Shown piece after piece: positions 54,213 to 64,000 of a stretch of DNA of 64,000 nt; position 1 is the first letter of the stretch; every line of letters begins with the position of its first letter. A program made the position numbers and the translations under genes. Below the pieces are notes generated by a model. That model had not been told where the DNA came from. It did not search any database and saw only the letters and a program-made list of their open reading frames with translations. Source of the DNA: Cepaea nemoralis (lineage: Eukaryota; Mollusca; Gastropoda; Stylommatophora; Helicidae); assembly GCA_014155875.1 (NCBI GenBank), contig JACEFZ010014538.1:34472-98471 (forward strand). The letters are read 5' to 3'.

Positions 54213-55030
54213 TGACATATGCCTGGGTCATTGACAGTAAGGTGAGTGACCTGGCTACGAGTAAAACAATCAACCCTGAGAAATAATGGGGCGGTTGTGA
54301 GTGGAAGACCCTAGGGTGGATGGGGAGGAAGACAGTTTTAGGCTGGGGTGTAATGTTGTAGGGAGCCCAGGAAGGGGCTACACAGTAGAGTTAAAATACA
54401 GTGGAAAACAGGTGACTAGCCAGTGGAAGCTGGGACCGAGTGAGGAATCGGTCGCCGAAGGACAGTTTAGTTTGGTGTGAAGTCAAGGGACAGTTGATGT
54501 GTAGATGCCGAACTGGTCGGTAGTCTAAGGAGAAGCGGAGTTAGAGATCTCCGTGTTGTGTTGTTCTCCTAGTTGTGAAGACAGGCCGGAACCAGAGTGG
54601 GTTCTATAGTGAGTGAGGGCCTGAACCCAGAGTGGGTGACATAGTTAGTGGAAACTAAGACCCAGTGTGTGGGTGTATTGTGTGAGATCCAGCCGTGGAT
54701 AGTAGCTGGACTAAATGTCTTGTGAATTTGAGATTCAGCAGGCCGTGAGAGGACAGTGAGGAGGATATTTATATTCTATGGATTACATTATTTCTGGATG
54801 TATAAACATGTTCCGTTTGTCCGTAGTTCTTTCTGGATTAAAAGATTATGTGCGCCAACTCAATCTTGTTTCATGACTGGTGAATGTGCACTGCAGGGGT
54901 GAGTTGGATTAAGAGACAGTTAGATAGCTCAATTGACACACCAGGAGCATCGTTACCTAGACAACGACCATCACACGAAACTCATCGTCAAACAACATCG
55001 AGCCCTTATCATCAAGAAAATCGTGTGACA
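54213..55030 (+). repeat. Solo LTR of the composite element's family
   Basis: 818 bp from TGACATATGCCTGGG to ATCGTGTGACA, with GTAAC at 54208-54212 and 55031-55035. The interior matches the reverse complement of 19369-20141 (for example GAACTGGTCGGTA, GGAGAAGCGGAGTTAGAGAT, GGATTACATTATTTCTGGAT). A perfect TSD around one LTR shows loss of the interior by LTR-LTR recombination. Divergence from the paired LTRs is clearly larger, including indels. Confidence 0.93.
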
Positions 55031-55078
55031 GTAACTAAGATGGAGGAGGAGAAGAAGTGGAGGAGAATGTGGTGATGG

Positions 55079-55455
55079 AGAAGAAGAAGAAGAAGAAGAA
55101 GAAGAAGAAGAAGAAGAAGAAGAAGAAGAAGAAGAAGAAGAAGAAGAAGAAGAAGAAGAAGAAGAAGAAGAAGAAGAGAGAGGAGGAGGAGGAGGAGGAG
55201 GAGGAGGAGGAGGAGGAGGAGGAGGAGGAGGAGGCGAAGAAGAAGAAGAATTAGAAGAAGAATTAGAAGAAGAAGAAGAAGAAGAAGAAGAAGAAGAAGA
55301 AGAAGAAGAAGAAGAAGAAGAAGAAGAAGAAGAAGAAGAAGAAGAAGAAGAAGAAGAAGAAGAAGAAGAAGAAGAAGAAGACGCAGGGAGAGAGATGAGA
55401 TAGAGAAAGATAGAGAGAGAGAAAGAGAGAGAGAGAGCCCGCGCGCGCGCGAGCG

Positions 55456-55511
<56 letters not shown>
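55079..55511. repeat. Long compound purine tract (GAA)n-(GGA)n-(GAA)n-(GA)n
   Basis: About 430 bases almost purely purine on the plus strand, with a GC-alternating spot at 55438-55452. It starts about 45 bases after the solo LTR TSD. The poly-Lys, poly-Glu and poly-Ser frames are artefacts. Confidence 0.97.
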
Positions 55512-55516
<5 letters not shown>

Positions 55517-55835
55517 GAATGTCCTTGTGCGCCTTAATCTTCTCTCTAAGCCAAACCAATGAATAAAAATCAATGGATGAATCATGGCCAAATGGCTGTA
55601 TTCACACGGACGAAGAATAGTGCATTGCTGTGTAAATCAATGAGTGAATATTTTGCAGGCTTAAATGTTTGAGTTAATTAATTCTCTCCGTTAATGATTT
55701 ACGGTGCCTAAAAACTGTTTTCCCCTTGTAATGTAAATGAAAATTCCCATGCTTCCATCAGTGTGTCTCTGTTATGTGAATCAATTGGCAGGTACACTGA
55801 TCAAACATCATGCAGATGTAAAGCAACAACCCCGG

Positions 55836-55837
<2 letters not shown>
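55512..55837. other. No recognised feature
   Basis: No motif or repeat copy identified. Confidence 0.5.
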
Positions 55838-55893
<56 letters not shown>

Positions 55894-55977
55894 TATAATC
55901 ATTAGCATCATCATCATTATCATCATCATTATCATCATTATCATCATTATCATCATCATTATCATCATTATCATCAT
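55838..55977. repeat. (TCA)n microsatellite, expanded LINE tail
   Basis: About 140 bases of TCA with TTA variants, directly adjoining the 3' end of the minus-strand RTE fragment that follows. The family's tails are ATG-type, so this is an expanded tail. Confidence 0.9.
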
Positions 55978-56190
55978 GTGCCACGCCGGTAAGTTTCGGC
56001 GGTCATGTTTCACCATTTTACACGATCACGAGAGTCGTGGATCAGCTCTGTGTTCTTGTCCCGACCATACCATGTGGTCAAGCCATCCAGATATTTACTT
56101 CTCTGCCTTCCACTTGTTCTCTTCCAATCGATCTTGCCAGTTGTCACCAAATTCTCTAATTTATTTCTTCTCATAGCATGCATCCAAACA
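55978..56190 (-). mobile_element. RTE LINE 3' end
   Basis: The minus strand matches the end of the elements at 8871 and 43170: MRRNKLENLVTTGKI-type text, YLDGLTTWYGRDKN-like text and a TYRRGT-like terminus. About 210 bp remain, 5'-truncated. Confidence 0.8.
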
Positions 56191-56374
56191 AAATCCGAAT
56201 GTCTCTGATCATCCCCGGTGCCTTGCCCAAATATATGGAATACATTCCTAAAGAGACCGTACGGGTGGTTTCAGACTTGTATTTCAAGTATATGGCAACG
56301 GGCCTCGACCAGGTCATTGCCAAGAAGGAAAGCAATTGTAGATTACTTCTTTTTTACAGATGCTTAGAGTGATT
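56191..56374. other. No recognised feature
   Basis: Short unique stretch between two LINE relics. Confidence 0.4.
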
Positions 56375-56466
56375 CATTAATTCACAGATCTAACGGCAGT
56401 GGAAATGTTGTTCCTGGTGAAGATGCAAAAAATAACATGATACGGACAGAAAAACCAATGAAAAGT

Positions 56467-56770
56467 CATTCATTCATTCATTCATTCATTCATTCATTCA
56501 TTCATTCAGTAGCATGTCCTTTGCAGAACCTCGCTCCCATAACAATCTTCCGGAAAACCTCTCGATCATAAGCAAGATGCCCCGCGTCCGATACACCCAT
56601 CTGGAGATCATCCGCCACATCCTGCACCCATCTTCTCTTTGGCCTTCCTCTTCCTCTCTTCCCAGGCATATACCCCTCCATTATTGTTCTCTCCAAAATT
56701 TCGTTACGTTTCAAGTGACCAAACTATTTCAATTTTCTTTGTTTTATCGTTTTTAATAGCCAACCTTCTT
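56467..56770 (-). mobile_element. Nested LINE 3' end with (GAAT)n tail
   Basis: The minus strand encodes MKRNEILERTIMEGYMPGKR, RGRPKRRWVQDVADDLQMG and AGHLAYDREVFRKIV, then a stop, then a (TGAA)n tail seen as CATT repeats at 56467-56508. It interrupts an older RTE relic, so it is younger. 5'-truncated at about 56770. Confidence 0.78.
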
Positions 56771-56984
56771 CAATACAAGAACAAATGAAAACCATAAAAT
56801 GTTTAAAGAAATATGAAGTGAACTGTCAAGATCGTATTTTTGGGCTCGTTATGAGAAATAATAAACTAGTAAGTTTAGTGACAACTGGCGAAATTAATGG
56901 AAAAAAAATCAAGGAGAAAGCAGAGAGATACATACGTTGTTGACTTGGCCATTTAGCATAATCGAGAAAAGAATACAGCAATGA

Positions 56985-57527
56985 TCCATGACTGCTGATT
57001 GTGGGATTTGTAGAACCACATGATCCATGACTGTTGATTGTGGGATTTGTAGAACCACATGATCCATGACTGCTGATTGTGGGATTTGTAGAACCACATG
57101 ATCCATGACTGCTGATTGTGGGATTTGTAGAACCACATGATCCATGACTGTTGATTGTGTGATTTGTAGAACCACATGATCCATGACTGCTGATTGTGTG
57201 ATTTGTAGAACCACATGATCCATGACTGTTGATTGTGTGATTTGTAGAACCACATGATCCATGACTGCTGATTGTGTGATTTGTAGAACCACATGATCCA
57301 TGACTGCTGATTGTGTGATTTGTAGAACCACATGATCCATGACTGCTGATTGTGTGATTTGTAGAACCACATGATCCATGACTGTTGATTGTGTGATTTG
57401 TAGAACCACATGATCCATGACTGCTGATTGTGTGATTTGTAGAACCACATGATCCATGACTGCTGATTGTGTGATTTGTAGAACCACATGATCCATGACT
57501 GTTGATTGTGGGATTTGTAGAACCACA
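56985..57527. repeat. 39-bp minisatellite derived from RTE coding sequence
   Basis: Fourteen units of TGATCCATGACTGCTGATTG plus TGTGATTTGTAGAACCACA, with only one or two variable sites per unit (C/T and T/G). The unit resembles the RTE segment CTGATCCACGACTCTGGTGA plus TCGAGTGATATGGCAAAACA that normally lies at this exact position, just before the terminal ACCGCC. Because 39 is 13 codons, three minus-strand frames stay open; they are artefacts. Confidence 0.85.
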
Positions 57528-57639
57528 CCGCCAAAGCTTATCGGCATAGCACATGACAATGATTATTTTCAAGCCAGTTTTGCAGCTGATTTATTTTGTA
57601 GACTATTTCTGCACCTATGGTCTTAATTAAGATCCGGAA

Positions 57640-57765
57640 TGCCAGTATTTCATCTTCATCCTCAATTTGTTTACCGACTGGGGTGGGTGATCATGCTTCT
57701 CCACATCCTGTGATCTCCAACAAATTTTATCAATTCGTGCCCTGAAACAAAGCTGTCACGAGAGA
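57640..57765 (-). mobile_element. RTE-like LINE 3' terminus fragment
   Basis: CATCCTCAATTTGTTTACCGACTGGGGTGG and following text (given in part) match 63668-63790 and resemble the end of the LINE at 39020-39290. Confidence 0.6.
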
Positions 57766-58380
57766 CCCCCGTGTGTTGCCGGGGCCCATAAGGGAAGCAA
57801 AGAATAGCAACACTGTAGCCTACCACGCATGTCGTAAGAGGCGACTAAGGAGGCTATGGTTCCGTCGCCCTGCTACTGAGTGAGTGCGTGGCGCGACACT
57901 GTGAGCTGTGAGTTTCGTGTGAAATGCTTTTCAATCTGCCCGAGGTGTTTTGGAACGTGACTGCATGTTCGGAGCGATGGCAGCTGGCTATGTCCCAGAG
58001 TTGACCGGTTTTTGCCTTATGCAGAAATGCGTGGCTGCTGGGCTTCTGGTTGACTGCCACTACCATCAACGATGAACTGTATTTTCGTGGACTGTGTGGG
58101 TGAACATCTAGGAAACATCCAGATGGGAAATGACTGCCGAGTCCATCAGAAATAAACTAGATGTTTCGTGGGGGACTATTGTGTTGACATTCTGGTGGCG
58201 GCATTATGCACAGTGTATCTGTGCGGGCTGTTGTTTGTCGAGACTCCTGTCTTTTCCACTTTTCACATTGGGCAGTGGGGAGCATTTTATGTGATATTCA
58301 CTGGCACAGGAAGGGAGCATAATGGGGACGACCCGTTGCTGTGAATTTGGAACCGCGACTAACTAACTAACTAAAGCTGT
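57766..58380 (+). repeat. Interspersed repeat D, copy 2, extended
   Basis: 57850-58040 matches 13730-13960 (TTCCGTCGCCCTGCTACTGA, TTTTTGCCTTATGCAG). Flanking text such as GTGTGTTGCCGGGGCCCATA has no second copy here. The class is unknown. Confidence 0.6.
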
Positions 58381-58494
58381 CAAGAACGTTTTCTCGCTCT
58401 CTTCCGCTATCTCTTTTTTCCATTTGTCCCAATATGTTCAAGTCTTCTCATAATGTGGCCAAACGTATGACTGCCTCGTTCTGATGTGTGTGTA

Positions 58495-59250
58495 TGTATA
58501 TATATATATAGTGTGATGTTAGCTAGTGGTGTTTGTTTGTCCAGAGATAGTGCTGTGTAGTGATATTTTGTTGTGTTTGTACGGAGATGGTTCTATGTGG
58601 TGATAACTGACTGTATTTGTCCAGAAATGTTTATGTGTAGTGATAGTTGACTGTGTTTGTCGAGGAATGGTTCTGTATAGTGATAGTTGATTGTATTTGT
58701 TCAGAATTGTTTATGTGTAGTGAAAGTTGACTATGTTTGTCCAGGAATGGTTCTGTATAGTGATAGTTGATCGGGTTCTGTGTAGTTGTTGTTGTTGTTG
58801 TTTTTTTTTTGCGTTTGCTTTGACCTAAAGCGTAGTTCACGCATTAGTACTGTTAGTACACTGGACAGATTTTTGCGTGTGAATTAGCTTTCCCTATTCC
58901 AGTGTCCCTAACCATCAAGCGAACTCCTCCGACTTCAGAGGTACTTGTAATTTCGGCACTAAGTCAAGGACGAGAAGTCAATATTTTAGCCCTACTGACC
59001 GGTGATGGGGTTGAACATACTACCTCGGCATCAGCACACCGGATGTTTAAGAACAAACGCGTCTATGTATGTGATCTGTGACCTTTCTGTGTAGTGAGGT
59101 TTATTGATTGTGTTTGTCCAGGAATTGTTTTCTGTTTTGCACATACTTGGTGTTGTTTGTGTGCCTTGGGACTGTTCTGTGTTGTGATAGCTGTTTGTGT
59201 TTGTCCAGGACCTCTTCGTGTAAGTGATAGTTGATGATATGTGATTGTCA
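58495..59250. repeat. Degenerate tandem repeat, about 40-60-bp unit, split by SINE-F
   Basis: Units of GTGTAGTGATAGTTGACTGT plus GTTTGTCCAGGAATGGTTCT repeat at 58510-58790 and continue at about 59080-59240 after the SINE-F insertion. Confidence 0.8.
58790..59065 (-). mobile_element. SINE-F copy inside tandem array
   Basis: The plus strand shows a TTG and T run, TTTGACCTAAAGCGTAGTTC, then the body in reverse to CACACCGGATGTTTAAGAAC. It is the reverse complement of 15395-15670 along nearly the whole length. Its landing inside the array gives its relative age. Confidence 0.8.
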
Positions 59251-59640
59251 AGGAACGGTTACTGTGTTTGCAATCAACGATCATCAAGTTGCGACACAGT
59301 TGGGCACCGACGATTCCAATCAATCGACAAATAGTCCCTGGATATACCACATCCCCCGTCCTGGCCAGCTATTTGTTCACATGTACTTTTATCTGGGCTT
59401 GCCTGGAGGAACATTATTTCTAAAAATAGAAACCATCCTGTATTGATTATCCGAGTCACAAAAAACAGGAGACGCGAACCAAGACGCCAAGAACACAGAA
59501 AAAAAAACATGGCTAATGTCATGTGTGAAGTGGCTGGTAGCAATCAGCAATAGAATGGTCAAGTCAATGCGTAGAAAAGTCACTAATCTGTTTAATTCTA
59601 ATGATCTGTAAGACAAGGGTGTTCTTTATCACACTTTTGT
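59251..59640. other. No recognised feature
   Basis: Open frames on both strands lack motifs. Confidence 0.45.
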
Positions 59641-60836
59641 ATATACTGACACTTGAGCCATTATAATAAAAGATTAGACAAGATACCAGCATTAAAGGCA
59701 AATTCATACAGGGAACAGGAGAGCAAAAGATCATTGCTTATTCAAACGATACTGCCTTCTTCCCTACAAGCAATCCATCCATCAGAAACATACTGCACAC
59801 CTCCCACTTTGGGAAAGGCAGTGGAGCCAAAATTAACATGCAAATGTCACAGATTATGGGCTTGGGAAAGTGGAAACAAAAGTCTGATTTCCCTCCAGAC
59901 CTAACACACACGCATAATATGAAACTATGGGATCACATTTCCATGTAACCCCAGAACTACACACAAAGACTACAACTAACACAACATATCACAGACTTGT
60001 TACAAAGGTATAAATTCAAAACAGCAACAATATTTGGTAGACGCATAATAGTTAACGCATACATCATACTAAAAATAATATACTTAGCGACAGTGTCAAA
60101 CCCTCCAAAACAGAAAATCACAGACATAAATAAACAGATAAGACATTTTATATGTAGTAAGACAATACACATCATACAGCATAAAACTCTCACATAGGAC
60201 AAGAAACAAGGAGGAATATCACTTCAGGACATACAAACAAAAATACAAGCACAAAGTATCAGCCAGATAGGTAATATTATCAGAATCCAGATCAACATAG
60301 ATTAGCATTATATTATATAGCACACAAAATAAAACATCTCACAAAACTAAACAATGCAGCAGCACATTATCAGGGCATACTGCCAACTTTCTATCACACT
60401 ATGTATACAGGCAATACAAGGACATGGACATTTAATACAGAAACAACACGGGAAATATACAAACAATTAGTTATTAAACAAGCACCATCACTGAAACTGA
60501 GAATCAAAAGAGGACAAAAATATTTCATGTCAGACTACACATCCACCTTTTCCAACTTACACAACAAACACATCACACCTAATGCAAAAGAGGTCACTTA
60601 TAGACTGATTTTTAATATGACTCCCACATACCCAAAGTAGCATTCAGATCCAGACAAATAGGAAAATGGCAATTATGCAGGAACAACACACAAGAGACAG
60701 AAAAACACATATTCTACACATGTCAAACAGTACAGGTGCAATGAAAACTCTCCAACAACTAATACAAACACACACAGGCAAACAAATAGACATTTACAAG
60801 GCAATCTTTATGTACACTCTTCATAAAACACCCGAA

Positions 60837-60895
<59 letters not shown>

Positions 60896-61030
60896 CTACT
60901 TCAAACACTAGCAGAATGCAGAAACTTAGTTTTGACTTGCAGAATCAAAGCACGGTTCAATTCCCTTACATACAACAGAAACTTATTTTTACTAATGTTC
61001 AAATACAAACTATCTACTATTTTTCCTGAT
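59641..61030 (+). mobile_element. L1/Tx1-like LINE C-terminal region, A-rich relic
   Basis: The plus strand encodes GRRIIVNAYIILKIIYLATV followed by ITDINKQIRHFICSKTIHII, then across a stop KKQGGISLQDIQTKIQAQSI, the pattern of the thumb and connection after RT in L1/Tx1-type LINEs. Further frames carry NAKEVTYRLIFNMTPTYPK (near 60580) and, past a CA tract, LAECRNLVLTCRIKARF (near 60915). Many stops and several frameshifts. A-rich base composition marks it off from its neighbours. Confidence 0.7.
60838..60892. repeat. (CA)n tract inside LINE coding region
   Basis: About 55 bases of CA between TLHKTPED and ECRNLVLTC. Here the tract is internal to the coding text, unlike the tails elsewhere. 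Confidence 0.9.
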
Positions 61031-61699
61031 TGAAACTTTCTTTAATTACATTTTCTCTAGCAATTAGAATTACTGTTGAGTCTGTTTTTAAAAAAGGCGG
61101 TTCTAATGTAGTGTGTGTCAAACACTACAATTTAGTTATATCGTGTGTGGCAAATACATTAGACTAATACGTAGAGGTTTTAATATAGTAAGTATAGAGT
61201 GTATATAATATTGATTGATTGTGTGAGCAGGCAGACAGATTGGCTAAGTCTTAACCGTTGGGTGCGGTATTGTGGTACGATAAGGTCAGGGATCTTTGGG
61301 ACTATGTATTTAGTGTGGATGAACAGATAAATCATTACAGCAATATTGCGACAGGGAGTTATCGGAGGATATGGCCGAGGCTCAGTACTCCGAGGAAAGG
61401 CCAGACAAACACATGATCAGACTGCGACAGTACCATTAGTATTGGGACACTTCGTTGGTTGCTAAAGATGAAGATGGAGTGTGTGTGGGGTGTGTGATGT
61501 CGGTTTTTGGCTCATCTTAACTCAGTCCGTGTAGCAAGTATAATACACTGCCGTGTCAAGTATGGCAAACAAAATAGTCATGGCGGTTTTAATGGTGCAA
61601 GCGTACTACATTACAAGTCCACGGCCCAGTACAGTTAGTACATTATTACGGCTCCAGTATAGCAAGTACACTGTACTACAATGTCCACCATAGTAAATG
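61031..61699. other. No recognised feature
   Basis: No motif. Scattered AGTATAGCAAGTA-like words foreshadow the tandem repeat that follows. Confidence 0.45.
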
Positions 61700-62280
61700 T
61701 AATGGACTACACACTCACGGATGTTATGTAGCAAGTATAGTACAATACAATGTCGCGATTATGGTATAGTAAGTATAATACACTCTAAATCACGGCTGTA
61801 GTATTTCAAGCACAATACACTACATTGTCACGGCTGTAGTTGTATTTCAAGCACAATACACTACAATGTCACGGCTGTAGTAGTATTTCAAGCACAATAC
61901 ACTACATTGTCACGGCTGTAGTATATTAAGAACACAACATTACAATGTCACGGCTGCAGTATATCAAACACAATACACTACAATTTCACGGCTGTAGTCA
62001 TATGTAAAACACAATACACTACAATGTCACGGCTGTAGTATTATGTAAAACACAATACACTACAATGTCACGACTGTAGTATATCAAGCATAATACTCTG
62101 TAATGCCACGAATGTAATATACCAAGGACAATACATTAAAATGTCATGGTTGAAATATATCAAACACAGTATACTACAAAGTTACGGCTGTAGTATATCG
62201 AGAACAATATATTACAATGTCATGGCCGCGATATATCAAATTCAACACAATACAATGCCACAGCTATAATGTAGCAAACC
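61700..62280. repeat. Tandem repeat, about 40-bp unit
   Basis: About 13 units of GTCACGGCTGTAGTATATCA plus AGCACAATACACTACAAT, best conserved at 61790-62080 and decaying on both sides. Confidence 0.85.
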
Positions 62281-62640
62281 CAAAGTTCAATATTCCACAA
62301 ATTATTTTCAAATAGCACGGAATCATCTGTCAATAATAAATGCGCCATTAACAAACATCAAAAGGTGTCAGAAACAAATGTACACGCATGGCTGACATGC
62401 CCCAATACGGGAATAAATCTGTGGACACTCTCACTGACATCATATGTCCACCGTTTTGATTAATTATCAAATGGGCGTTTATTGTGATTACATTTCCTTG
62501 AACTGGGACCGAAATTAAATACAGCGGCGAGGCTGACAACGCTGTGTCCAGGCATTACATCATCTCTGTAATCCTTCTGTCCTATCTTAGACTGTAACTG
62601 GTACTGAGATATAGAGGTCTCATGTTTTGATGTGAATGCA
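62281..62640. other. No recognised feature
   Basis: No motif or repeat copy identified. Confidence 0.5.
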
Positions 62641-63125
62641 TGCACAAACACACACGCACGTACACACATTCAGGCACACACATGCACACATACACACACA
62701 TACACACACATGCATCCATCCCTCCCTCCCTACCTATCCATCTACCTACTTACCTACCTGACTGCCAGCCTACCTACCTATCTAACTACCTACCTACCCA
62801 CGTACATATATAAATACAAATTGCAAGCACATAGGCACATACACACATATGTATCTGTGTTCGTGTATAGGTTTGTACGTGAGTGCTCGCCCACCTTTTT
62901 ATCTACACGCGCCTACACACACATACATACACGTACGTACGTAGGTTCCCCTATCCTTGCTTGCGTACCTGGAGGTGTGCGTGCATTCGTTCTCACATGT
63001 ACATATACACACATACATACACACACATATACAAACACAACACCCCCCCCCCACACACACACACATCCACACACACATATACCTTCACACACCCACACAC
63101 ACCCACACACCCACACACACACACC
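62641..63125. repeat. CA-rich and (CTAC)n-rich low-complexity region
   Basis: Interrupted CA arrays at 62645-62715 and 63000-63145, with CTAC/CTAT-type repeats at about 62715-62800. The Thr-His-rich open frames, one of 182 codons, are artefacts. Confidence 0.9.
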
Positions 63126-63190
63126 CACACATATACACACACATATTGCTACAGATCCACAAATCAGGTTACCAATATAATCTGATGCTA

Positions 63191-63390
63191 CAATAGCTCT
63201 CAAACTGTTTCTCTGCGCTACAGTTTGTGAAGAACAGAGTCCTATAGACCCCTACTCATTTTCTTGTTGTCATTAAGTATATGCACAATTAATTGGTAAC
63301 ATAGAATATCACATGATCCAAAGTTTCTGCCACGCCGAACTCGCCTTAATCTGAATAGAGTGTCACGCAACAAAGTTTGGGAGCCACTGC
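63191..63390. mobile_element. Possible short hAT-type MITE
   Basis: The left end CAATAGCTCTCAAACTGTTT and the reverse complement of the right end CAGTGGCTCCCAAACTTTGT agree at most positions, a hAT-like terminal inverted repeat about 200 bp apart. The flanking octamers do not match, so the TSD is lost or the call is wrong. Confidence 0.5.
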
Positions 63391-63667
63391 GACAAATTAT
63401 ATTCCCCATAGGCGTCGCCTGTCTGTGATTGATGGATGCATTTTATTACGGGAAGGACTATTCTTACCTAGACTCCGCCGCTGGGGATGGGAAATCACAG
63501 CAGTAAAGAATTAATCTTGATGGAAGTGATCCTAATTCTGTGTATTCCTCGTACCATCCCTTTCGGGCATTAGGTTAGGGTCTGTTCGTGATGAAGTACA
63601 TAAAGCCTGCTAAGGAAACGCAAGCAGCTTAGGCTTAATCTCAGACAGTCCCTGTGTGCTTTGCTGA

Positions 63668-63790
63668 ATCATCATCATCATCAAGTGCCTTGCCGACTGG
63701 GGTGGATGATCATGCTTGTCCACAAATTGCGATCTCCGACGGCATGGATCAATTCGAGAGTTGAAACCCTACTGTGCCATGTAACATCAC
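63668..63790 (-). mobile_element. RTE-like LINE 3' terminus fragment
   Basis: Begins with the tail as ATCATCATCATCATC and then AAGTGCCTTGCCGACTGGGG, matching the ends at 39020 (-) and 57640 (-). About 120 bp. Confidence 0.65.
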
Positions 63791-63819
63791 TGTCAAGAGT
63801 ACATTATGGGAATACGGAT

Positions 63820-64000
63820 TAAACACACACACACGTACACACACACACACACACACATACACACATGCACACACATAAACACACACACATACACACGCAC
63901 ACACACACATACACACACAGAAGGCTGTTATGGTGGTAATGGTGGTGATGTTGGTGGTTTTATTAGTAGTAGGAATAATAGTAGCAGAAGCAGCAGCAGC
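63820..64000. repeat. (CA)n microsatellite, then GGT/AGC-rich end
   Basis: CA arrays at 63822-63919, a TGGTGG-type run at 63930-63958 and the start of a CAG run at the window edge. Confidence 0.9.

Larger units (their letters stand above)
56375..57570 (+). mobile_element. Decayed RTE LINE 3' region with an internal 39-bp expansion
   Basis: Segments align in order to the 43170 copy. About 56385-56460 corresponds to the EKHLMAVEMWFLRK stretch, 56780-56960 to the GHVMRRNELENLVTTG and EGNRPRGRPG stretch, and 57528-57565 (CCGCCAAAGCTTATCGGCAT) to the terminal A-AYRHGT. A minus-strand LINE end is nested at 56467-56770, and the 39-bp array occupies 56985-57527. Confidence 0.75.

Noticed and set aside
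54971..55591. 206-codon Ser/Pro-rich minus-strand frame
   Set aside because: Pure translation of simple repeats with no domain and no codon signature.
56826..57572. Three long overlapping minus-strand frames (193-248 codons)
   Set aside because: They come from the 39-bp repeat, a multiple of three without stops, lying in the antisense of a LINE relic.
62632..63180. 182-codon Thr/His-rich frame
   Set aside because: Product of CA and CTAC low-complexity sequence.

Overview
This is intergenic or intronic DNA from an animal nuclear genome. It is built almost entirely of retroelements, SINEs, MITEs and simple or tandem repeats. I found no intact cellular gene, no rRNA, no CRISPR array and no bacterial-style operon. 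The mix (very long dinucleotide and trinucleotide tracts, several RTE-like and I-like LINE families, tRNA-headed SINEs, hAT MITEs, a gypsy-like LTR element) is what large lophotrochozoan genomes look like. My best guess is a mollusc, perhaps a cephalopod. That guess is inference from element style, not from a diagnostic gene.

Layout. 1-19 kb: an RNase-H-bearing LINE relic (1-2305), an RTE-type LINE (8871-10020) fused at its 5' side to a scrap of a different LINE, several SINE families (some with clear target-site duplications, TSDs), a hAT MITE (12393-12816), and 35-bp minisatellites (6955-7965 and 17624-17980). 19369-33276: a 13.9-kb composite LTR element on the minus strand. Its two 773-bp LTRs are nearly identical and it is flanked by a 5-bp TSD, CCTTA. 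Inside it are a gag frame, a protease broken by compensating frameshifts, a remnant of the integrase zinc domain (reverse transcriptase and RNase H are missing), a nested LINE (23779-27850) and an intronless copy of the mitochondrial HMG-box protein TFAM with two in-frame stops (31018 down to 30197). 33-50 kb: more SINEs, a second hAT MITE with a perfect 8-bp TSD (36647-37048), minisatellites with 29-, 18- and 53-bp units, and a second RTE LINE split by a SINE (43170-45385). 50-64 kb: LINEs ending in a C2H2 zinc finger, a solo LTR of the same family as the composite element (54213-55030, TSD GTAAC), an RTE relic in which a 39-bp piece of its own coding end has been amplified about 14 times, an L1/Tx1-like LINE end (59641-61030), and CA-rich microsatellites.

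How the parts relate. The LTR family has moved recently, judging by near-identical LTRs, an intact TSD and a solo LTR elsewhere. LINE families supply the retrotransposition machinery for the SINEs and for the TFAM copy. Many of the microsatellites begin exactly at LINE 3' ends, so they look like expanded LINE tails. The most unusual objects are the composite LTR element enclosing a TFAM retrocopy, the minisatellite born from a LINE reading frame, and a short 145-153 bp SINE-like family with TSDs whose tail resembles that of the nested LINE.

Limits. All repeat families were recognised by eye, by comparing copies inside the window. Family names such as RTE, I, hAT and L1/Tx1 are assignments by motif. 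Edges without a stated TSD are approximate to about 10-30 bases.
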